Source: Membranipora membranacea (Eukaryota > Bryozoa > Gymnolaemata > Cheilostomatida > Membraniporidae). From it: a DNA stretch of 60,000 nt. The stretch lies in contig OU612065.1 in the NCBI GenBank assembly GCA_914767715.1, forward strand, positions 15,998,001 to 16,058,000, written 5' to 3'. Under the pieces are notes generated by a model that saw nothing but the letters and a program-made list of their open reading frames with translations, did no database searches and was not told where the DNA came from. Below are positions 51,101-60,000 of the stretch, in pieces. Numbering within the stretch: position 1 is the stretch's first letter; each line of letters begins with the position of its first letter. The position numbers were made by a program, and so were the translations under genes.

Positions 51101-54100
51101 ATAAGTGGTTAATTGATATATGTTTATTTTGTCCATCATTGCTTCATTATAACCATTTGATACTCTTATGACAGTTTGATAGCCGTACTGACTTCCTGTT
51201 CACACGTGAGGAGATGGAGGCGGTAGCTGGTGGCCCGAGTGCTCTGATAGGTAAAGAGCTGAGGATCACAGGCATGGTTATGGACTGGTTCTATAACACA
51301 ACAGCACTGGGTTATCAGTCAGCAGTGGTTATTGATGAGGATGTGGAGATCAAATTCCTGGGTGGCAGTGTGTGGTCGTACAAACCTGACGTACCATTCC
51401 AGATTTATGTAAGTGTAGATTCATTTTGTGTTCTCAGGCAGTGATTATGTATGACTTTAACCAGGTAGTTAAAGAGACTCCTTGCTCTGTATGGCAAGCG
51501 TGTTCTCAAGTTGGGAATATATGGGTTTTTTTACTAGGTAGTTAGAGAAATTTCTTGCGCTGTATGAAGTGCTATGACTGTTTTCTAATTTAGGTATCAC
51601 TAGATAGTAGTTGCTGAAAGCAGCATTTCATAGAGTATAAATATATGAATCCTTTTCTTGTACAGATTGCAGCAGTTATGAGGGATGGATCACCACTTGA
51701 CCCATTCAATGAAAACCGAACTATTAACCTGGATATAATAGAGACAGATGATCTGACAGGTGATAAGAGTAGATCTGACACTGTGGAGATATCTACTGAT
51801 ACCAGTATAGCTGAGTACTGGCTCGATCCTAAACCAACCACCAGCAGAATATCCATCACTGTGAGTACTAGTGTGATCAAAACGAACGGCGACAGGGAAC
51901 TCGCCCAGTTTCGACCGTTGGCTTCCAGGCAGTTTCATGAACTGTTGAACTCTCTTTTCAAAGTTCTTTGCAAGTTTCCCTCATGGTACTTGTTTGCTAT
52001 CGGTGTGCCACTGTAATGATCTGTAAGTTCTCTGTCAGAATTGACTTTATGCGAGGTTAAGTCACTACACCCTATCATCAACACAAATGATTTTCTATCA
52101 ACCATATACATGCACTATTGTATATTTTTTATCAACATCACTGTAATGTCTTCAACCATGTAAATTAAAATGTTTTTCTTGTTTCAGGCGAGATACCGGA
52201 ACAAGCAGGATACAAGAAGAGAGCTGATAGCCACCAGATTCTGGTCTCCTAATGATTACTATATACAGTTATCTACTCCTACTAAGAAGCCTACTGTTGG
52301 ACAGTACATGATATTCAATGTCAAGACTAACACATTCATAGAGAGCATCCTTTATCATGTAAGTTGATGACAGCTTTAGCAGGAGCAGCTAGATTTTATT
52401 GTGAGACAGGTATTTTGAAATATAGCTGTTGATTTGATGGTCTCAATTTTTTAAGGTCTTTGTAAGCGATTTATTGAGTCGAAATGCCAATGGAACAGAT
52501 CATTCTTATATATGTAGTCAATGCAGTACAGTGACTCCTTTCTGATGCCTCATGTTGATCTATGATTACAGATTGTAGCACATGGTAACATCATTGTGAG
52601 TGACTCCCTAAAAATGTACAGTAGGAACAAACTTTTCTCCGTGGCTTTGTCCAGAGAGATGGCTCCCAGCGCTAGAATCATAGCTTATTTTATTGCCCCA
52701 GATGGTCAGGTTGTTGTGGACAGTCTGAACTTCCATGTAAACGGCACTCAACTCCATGAGGTTTGTAAATTCTGTCTTATAGATCACATTTTCTAGCCCT
52801 TTATGTGGCAACTTCTGATGACAGCATAGCCTTAATGATATTATTAAGTCGATGGGTGACAGTATCATCCAGGTTAAGGTTTGTATCCGTTTCAACTTCC
52901 AATCTTCCAAGGCTCTGTGTTGAATAACTCAGATGGAAAATAAGGAAGAAATAATGTCACCAGTGTTTCCAAAACTTTTGTTTGTTTCACTCTTTCCTGT
53001 AACTTTTATCATGATGTTTTATCCACAGATGACGTTGAAGTTTAACAGAGGGAAGGATTTCACATATCAGTCAGTTGAGATCTCCTCTACAGCAGACCCG
53101 CTGTCTTATGTAGCTTTCTCTGCTATAGAGTATCAGCTTTATGAACTCGGAGCCAGGAATGGACTCACCTGGGAAGAGGTAAGTCCTTATTTTATTTGAA
53201 ATTGAATACACAAAGACCACCGTGCAGGAACTATCTCCACAGCCGAGTAGTAATAATAGAATTACTCCTGGCCACAACTGCAGTTTCCCAAATTTTATCA
53301 AAACTTTGAGAGAGTCGCACCAAAGGGTTAAATGCGAAACCAATGAGCTTCCTTTCTTTGGCTAAACAAGAAATACCTCGATGTGCTAGAGATATTAGGT
53401 CATTCCTGTTCCATCATTCTACAGATTTTTGAATTTCCTTTTATTTTGTTGTTATTGATGGCAGTTTCTTTGTGTTCCAGGTATATCAGGAGTTGTATAC
53501 TTATGATGATCATGCCAACACCAGTATCAGACATAATTGGTACAAGAATGGTCAGGTGGACAGTGGATTCTACGCTCCTACCCCTTCATATGCTCACGAC
53601 GCTAATAGCACATTCTTCGTAAGTTATATACTAGTAACCACTTCTTGATCATTTATGCGGATTGTTTTCTCTTATTTTCCATTATATTTTACTATATATG
53701 TGTTTCTTTACCCAAAAGTTTGAAATTTCTCTACCCAAAAGTTTGAAATAACTTTGGGCACTGAAATAGACTGTCACACATTCAAATGGAAGTAGTTGGT
53801 GTCCTGTTCTAGTGAAGGCTCCCTTTGGTTTGAAGTGCTCGTTCAAGGCATAGACCACCACCCCTTCTTATGTCACCTGTAAGTAAACATACATTTCTTA
53901 TTATACAGTTTGCTGGACTGTATGTGTATACTGACGCCAACGCCTCAGCTGTGTACACTAACTGTAATAAAACAGAAGGAGAATATCCCTGTATGGACGG
54001 TATCACCTGCTACGACTTCAAGGAAATCTGCACCTTCAGACCAGAGTGTTCAGCAGATCACAGAGATGAGATGGGATGTAAGTCCCAACATGCCTATGGC

Positions 54101-57100
54101 CCCTATCACTTAGAGTGTCATAAGACAATTTTCAGTTCTAATATCAATATCTATGCTGTGTCATATTACTTGTCAATAACAGCATATGCTCAATTCATAA
54201 CAGAAATGTAATGCCTAGCTCTGTTGAATCGAGTAGGATTGTTGCCACTGTTGGTATATTTTATGGCCTTGTAAGTGAGGCGATTTATTTTTGCACGTCA
54301 TTATGGTGGGTAATCTTGCGTTGTAGGCTTTGGTAATGAGACATACAACGTCAAACTATACAATGATGATGCATTGTGGAGGACGAAGCACATTGGCTCA
54401 TTCTACATGGACGGAGGCTTCATGTGGCAAGATCAGTTTACTAAACCTGACGGGAGAATAGACTTTAAAGTGGACACGCCTACATTCCCAACTACATGGG
54501 TGGTCTCTGGATTCTCGATGAGTTCTGAGAAAGGTCTGGCTATCCTCCCTGTACCTGCTAGGGTAAGTAAAGCCAATATCAAACACAAGCAATATCAAAC
54601 TGTAATATTTTATTTAGAGTGATTATGAAAGAATCATGTTTTGGTTATCAATCTTGGTTCTCAGTCTAGATTAGAATACTGCTCTAGGTTTATAAACAGC
54701 CTGTGGGTTAGTTTCAGTTACTGATTTTCACGCCAAGTTGAAATGAGAAACGTACTAACAAAGTCATATTTTCGGAAATAAATGAAAATAAAAATTTACT
54801 ATCGCCTCAATGCGCAATTAGAAATGGTTGATGCTTTCATCTTAATTAATTTCAGTATGATGGTGTGCGACCGATGTACATCACAATCCAGGGTCCAAAC
54901 TTCGCTAAAGTTGGCGAGCACATTTCTCTCAGGATATCTGTATTTAATTTCTGGGATGAGTCTATGGACGTACTGATTGAATTACCCGGCTCAGAAGATT
55001 ACCAGTTTGTCGAGCTCAACTTTGACTCGGCCTCAGAGAACCCTGTCACTTTGGTCGATGGAACGCATCAGGTATAACCTTAAATTATTTTTGAAAATTA
55101 TGTTTGCAAAATCTGTCCATTGACATGAAATGGTACGAAATTCACAACTCCTAAGTTCCGGGAAATTTTTCATGTTCAATATGGTAAGACAACCTCAAAG
55201 TGTTTTGATGTTTGTGTGAAGTGCTTGTGCTCTAATGTAATGTTATGGTATGACCATAATGAGTAAGGCTGTTTTAAGTTTTATGAAAATATTTATTCTT
55301 CATTCTTTCATTCATTCATTCATTCATTCTTTCATTTGCTAACGTAAATTAACTATAATGTAAGATTTTTTTCTTATAGATGTTGGTACCAGTGTTCCCT
55401 GGATCAAACAGACAGGTATATCTACCTCTGGAACCTAAGAAGTCAGGCCATCTAGAAATCCCGATCATAGCTACATGTCTGGTGGGCGGTCAAAGAGTTC
55501 ACCATCACGTCTACATCGATGTAAGTATGATGTCTGCTTGAAATATAAAGCTGATGTATAATTAAAGGGGAAATAGCAATTGGAAGGACTGCCCATTTCC
55601 AATGCATCAGCCACGAGTAACCGTTACCTAGCCAGGGTGCTGTGGCTTCAGCTATACTTCACAATTTAATTATTCGGAGGTTGCCTATTTTGAGTTACCT
55701 TTTCATTCGAGCAAATAGAGCCTTACCAATACACAGCTTAAAATCAAATTGCTATATGATTGTATTTTCCTGTAAAATCTTGGAATACGTTGACGTTAAA
55801 AATGAAATATAAATTCTTTCTAGAATTATGGAGTAAAGGAACACTGGGTAACAAATAAGCAGGTAGATTTGACGACAGCTAACTCGGAGTTCTTACCAGA
55901 TTTAGCCATCATAACACCAGAGTATCTCGTCAATCCTGAGAATCGTCTACAGAACTACGTACCAAACTCCCCAGTCTCAAGAATCTATGTCCTCGGTAGG
56001 TGACACGGTGTGATTGCGATTAACCTCAATCTCGAAATGAGCTGTTTTATCTGGTTTAAACCTTTTTATTGGATAGGTGAGATGTGCACATGTGTACATA
56101 TTCAGTGCATTTACTCATTGCTATAACTCAATGCATTTACCAGGGTGCTTAGGTTAAGGCAAAAGCATTGTGATCAGATCCATGTGTTGGCACCTTTGTT
56201 GCTTTTTTGTCTTTAAAAAATTCATTTTATCGATGTGAAAAGTACCAAACCAGAGAGCGGGCAACTCCAAAATTAGACTCAAACTGGTTGGGAGAGTGGG
56301 CACTTGCAAAATCTAACCATTAAATTTTGTTTATCTAGGTGATATTGTCGGTCTGTCATTCTTCCCCTATACTGACTTTGACCTGAACTCAGAGAACCTG
56401 TTAGGACAGCCCTATGGTACTGGTGCTGAAACTCTGTTCAACTTTGGTATCAATCTGCAAACTCTGAAAACACTCCGAACTCTCTCTACTATTACTAGTG
56501 AACAAACTAACAAAGTCGTCTATACATTGAATATTGGTGAGCTATTTGTCACTATGATCTATTCTTGTGAAGCTGGACCAGACTTTAAAATTAGTGTGAA
56601 AATCAAAACGCCAATATTATCAATGAGGATTCAGTTTGAAAGATTTTCATTTGGTATCATTGCTCATCGGCATTTCCTTGAGGAGTAGTGCACCCTTGCG
56701 CGAAGAGAGAACAATACCAATTAAATCTTAGACGTACATATTTGTTTTATTACAATGAACTAGTGATATTGTATGTTACCTTTGAATGTTCTTCTCAGCT
56801 ATGCAAGAGATGATGTACTACATGCAAGAGGATGGATCATTTATAGAGTTCAGATGGAGTGAACACCCAAGCACATGGTAAGATACAGAACAGTGGAAAA
56901 AACCTTGTAGGCCGCTTTGTTCTAAAATGATTACGCTGTTTAATTAGCCTTGAAGAACTGGGTTGTTGTTAAACTTTATATTTAACCTACTTTTTGTATT
57001 GCAAGAATGTTGCTTGTTGGTTTTGCCTTGCCCAGAGTAGCGTAACTGTACTGCTATTTCTACTACTTGCGTCCATTTCATTTTTTTTTATTTGAGCCAA

Positions 57101-60000
57101 ATTCTTGTTTTAATCATACCTTGATCTCTCACTCAACTATGTACAGGTTTCAGAAACCACAACTGATCCCCACCTTATCTAGCATTCAATGCCAATGGTA
57201 GCTGTTAACCTTTGCCCGTTTTTTGTTGCCAGGCTAACAGCGACGGCCTTGCAGATTTTAACAGAAGACAAAGAGAGAATATCAGATTTATTCCAGAAGT
57301 TCCAGATTCCTCCAGTAGCCGTGGCCAAAGCAGCTCTCTGGTTGTCTCAACAACAAGACAAAAATTCTGGTGCTTTTATGGAGACCAATGATATCTATAA
57401 TAGAAGATTTAAGGTATCTTTCTCACAGTGTTGGTGCAAGGACTTCAAAGAACTTTTCTTTGATTCAAGCAAAATAAGTGATAATTTAATGACATATAAC
57501 TATAAGTTATTGCCTGTTTCATAGTGAAATTGGCCAGGTGTATAATTCTTTATTCTGTATTGTTTTTAGAGTACGATAAAGGTTAATGTAACGACCACTC
57601 TACCCAACGGACTGACACAGATAGTAGAGAGACCCGCTAACATGTCGCTCACAGCTCTATGTGTCATAGCACTCTCTCAAGCTACTGGCCTCTCAAAGGT
57701 AATGTGCAACCTAATCATTCATCAAACTAAGACTTGTAGTTGTTTTAGACCAACAGAATACTCCTAAAAAATGTATTTTTATTAACATGAATGATTTGTC
57801 ACCTGAGGTAATGTCATAGACATATGTCATCTACGTAGAAATATATATGTCATCTCCATAGACATATATATGTCATCTCCGTAGACATATATATGCCATC
57901 TCCATAGACATATATATGCCATCTTAATAGACATATATATGCCATCTTAATAGACATATATATGCCAGCTCCATAGCCATATATATGCCAGCCAACCCAA
58001 TAAATCTAGTGGGGTAGCTTATCTCTTTGTGATATCTAATTTGTCAGTCATTATTAACAGGAAGCGAATGAAGCGGCTGCCGCTGCCTCATCTCTCGGTG
58101 CTGGATATCTGTCTCGTCATGTGGACAGAGTTCAGGATCCGTTTGAATTATCCATCACCACTTATGCTCTGGTCATCAAGAATAACGATAAGAAAATCAC
58201 AACCTTGAACAGACTGAATGCTATGAAGCGTAACAGTAAGTGCCAGTGTAGATAGGTTTGATCCAGTTTGCCTGCATTGTAGTTGCGCCCCTTCCAAGGT
58301 ATGATCAGTGGATGGGGAGCAGCTCCGAATATACGCAAATTGATCCAGCTTGGTCTTGTGTCAATGTCAGCCCATAGCTGTCTGAACCTGCCATAAACAA
58401 AGAAATATAAATAGAATATAAGTTTTATGTCTATGAACCTCATGGATATTGTTTTTCACAAAATTCATTTTGTTTGAGTGGTGTTATGATTTGAGGCATG
58501 ATGACAGAAGGCAGTTACTGCACATATTATGCCTACACAGAATCCCAGTATGGTATTATGATTTGCATCATGAAGTCACGTATCATTTAATATAATTTAT
58601 ATTCTTATTTTCACAGCCACATGTAAGTTGATTAGTAGATCAGCCATTATTGATAGCCCCTGCTAATGTGTTTTGTAATGCCAACACAATTTTTTGAATT
58701 GTGTTTGAGGTGCACTCATATGAACTTGCTTAACAGCTAAGTTTGCTTTGTTATGTGGAAATTATGCACCCTTTGATATCCCGCATGAGATCGGTATTGG
58801 CCAGCATACATTTAGCTTGATATGGTGTCAGCACTGTGTGAAGTGGGCATGGAATAGGATTATCTATCTTTGAAATGTTAAAAGCATCTGTTTACTGTTC
58901 TACCTCCAGCAGTTGTAGAAAAATGCTTTAGAAAAATGCACATAACATTTTAGTACTACAGTTCCTTCAACTAGACTTAGAGTGACCAGACTGTTCTTCT
59001 ACCATTTTTTTTATCTCACTTCAACCATTTGTAGTTGCCTTTCCATGCGAGCAAAGCGACTATCCCTGGGTATGCGATTGTTCCAGGCTACAGCTTGTGC
59101 TAATTTGCTTTATGACGCAACGAATTTGTGGTATGTGCTTTGCATGCTTATTTCTGACTTGGAAGGTCTAGGCATTATCTGACTTTTTACAGCTGGAGGT
59201 ATGAACTACTGGTCAACTCATGATATCGCCCCAATTAAGGAAGGCACATCTAACCAGGATACAATTATCCGACTGAGACAAAAAGAATATTCTAATGTGA
59301 CAGCATACGCTGTATCGGCTACAAGTTATGCTCTACTATCTAATATGAACGTTAACTATGACGAGAGAGAGGCAACTTCTATGCAGAAGTTCTTACAGGA
59401 GCAGCATATGTGGATAGGTGGATTTGCATCCACTATGGTAAGTGTGCTCTTTGGCTAAGGCTGCTGTTTTTTTAAGCTACCACATTTTCAACTCCTGTAT
59501 GTTTCCAATCTGTTCCAAACGCAACGGTTGCCTCGAGATATGAGGCACCGCTATTTGTAATTATCATTCCTAACATTGAATTTTGATGTTTATGTAGGAT
59601 ACGCTAGTAGCAGTCAGAGCTCTCTCAAAACTGGCTGAGAAAAACCAGGACAGAGTCACTTACGAGATGACCTTCACCTTCGCGTCTGATCAGAACGATA
59701 CTTGGAGGGAGCAGTTTACTATCGATCAATCTAACTGGTTTGAACAGAAAGTTATCGATGTAAGTATCTCACGGGCAGTATTCAAAGATATGTCCCTTAT
59801 CATATGTGTGGATGGTCAGGAGGCATAGAATGTACGGTAGTGATCAATGTCGCAAGCACTGACTTGTGACACTAAAATCAGATTTGAAAAAAAGTATATT
59901 AACCTTATATGAATACATTTTGTGTCTGGCTGTTTCTCAGTAGGTTGAGCGGGTGTATTATTGAAGCTCTACAGTATGAAATAGGAGACATTGATTGCTA
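48162..60000 (+). CDS. Thioester-lacking TEP / alpha-2-macroglobulin family protein with LDLa insert (Mcr-like), 3' partial
   Basis: There are 25 exons in the window: 48162-48250, 48397-48595, 49013-49181, 49506-49576, 49990-50161, 50504-50588, 50801-50912, 51175-51408, 51666-51860, 52188-52358, 52572-52760, 53029-53178, 53481-53618, 53909-54077, 54327-54562, 54856-55071, 55380-55520, 55824-55995, 56339-56536, 56799-56877, 57233-57413, 57570-57698, 58061-58235, 59193-59437, 59598-59759. They give 4077 nt, 1359 codons, all in frame. The order is signal peptide (residues 1-24), macroglobulin domains from YLVVAPTKVRPN on, an LDL-receptor class A domain at about 677-715, and the A2M domain (TTWVVSGFSMSSEKGLAI). 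A further MG domain and the thioester-type helical domain follow (STWLTATALQIL, DTLVAVRALSKLA). The usual GCGEQ is GTGAE at residues 996-1000. The remaining CUB/complement-type C-terminal part lies beyond the window. Likely role (inference): secreted or surface protein in immunity or epithelial junctions, as for Drosophila Mcr, without covalent target binding. Confidence 0.93.
53705..53751. repeat. Two-copy tandem duplication in a TEP intron
   Basis: The segment TACCCAAAAGTTTGAAAT occurs twice in succession, separated by a few bases. It is a recent small duplication without coding significance. Confidence 0.6.
53909..54077 (+). other. Exon coding for the LDL-receptor class A domain of the TEP
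   Basis: With the first codon of the next exon this exon supplies six cysteines (residues 677, 686, 692, 699, 705, 715) in LDLa spacing. The calcium-cage end SADHRDEMGC matches the DGSDE..C consensus. An LDLa domain is not part of standard alpha-2-macroglobulins, C3 or insect TEP1-4, but Drosophila Mcr carries one. Confidence 0.85.
55300..55336. repeat. (ATTC)n microsatellite
   Basis: Tandem ATTC/TTTC units lie in the intron between the exons ending 55071 and starting 55380. Confidence 0.85.
56416..56430 (+). other. Degenerate thioester motif GTGAE
   Basis: In context, NLLGQPYGTGAETLFNFG aligns with the family's NLL..PYGCGEQNM.NF. Cys is replaced by Thr (ACT 56419-56421), Glu by Ala and Gln by Glu. 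The internal Cys-Gln thioester therefore cannot form, while the surrounding helical domain is well kept. Confidence 0.92.
57817..57993. repeat. 23 bp minisatellite
   Basis: About 7.5 tandem copies of ACATATATATGCCATCTCCATAG lie in the intron between the exons ending 57698 and starting 58061. Units vary at a few positions (GTCATC/GCCATC/GCCAGC, TCCATAG/TTAATAG). Adjacent units are most alike in the middle, a pattern expected from local duplication. Confidence 0.9.

Overview
The window is an intron-rich stretch of animal nuclear DNA. Genes have many short exons with GT-AG introns, the DNA is AT-rich, intergenic and intronic space is long, and non-autonomous DNA transposons are scattered through it. 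The protein content (SRCR scavenger receptor, LRR-Ig receptor, NEDD8, alpha-2-macroglobulin/TEP family protein) points to a non-vertebrate metazoan. I cannot place the phylum from sequence alone. All gene models were built by hand from splice sites, and every intron phase in them was checked for reading-frame continuity.

Layout. (1) 1-72: possible last codons of an upstream + strand gene. (2) 789-17338, + strand: an 18-exon gene (total CDS 4071 nt, 1356 aa) for a type II membrane protein with an NPVY-containing cytoplasmic tail, one transmembrane segment, seven SRCR domains and a Ser/Thr-rich stalk. Its introns carry a 400 bp hAT MITE with a tRNA-like segment, a 1.1 kb nested foldback element and smaller foldbacks. 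(3) 17339-25203: gene-poor, with a tRNA-like SINE head on the minus strand and the first of three tiny palindromic insertions. (4) 25233-31981, + strand: a two-exon LRR-Ig transmembrane receptor with a 5 kb intron. (5) 31982-39398: gene-poor, with the other two palindromic insertions. (6) 39399-41417, + strand: a basic protein of unknown family ending in an AT-hook. (7) 45210-42530, - strand: a coiled-coil protein of unknown family, convergent with the AT-hook gene. (8) 47240-46159, - strand: NEDD8 in three exons. (9) 48162 to beyond the window end, + strand: a TEP/alpha-2-macroglobulin family protein, divergent from NEDD8. It has an LDL-receptor class A domain inserted before the A2M domain, and its thioester motif has lost the reactive Cys and Gln.

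Together the window has two cell-surface receptors and a secreted complement-like protein next to housekeeping NEDD8. The observations most worth following are the thioester-dead, LDLa-containing TEP (an arrangement best known from Drosophila Mcr), and a family of 28-38 bp palindromes, each flanked by a perfect 7 bp direct repeat, which look like exceptionally small mobile elements. Others are the repeated phase-2 intron inside every SRCR domain, and a possible 18 nt microexon in the SRCR gene.
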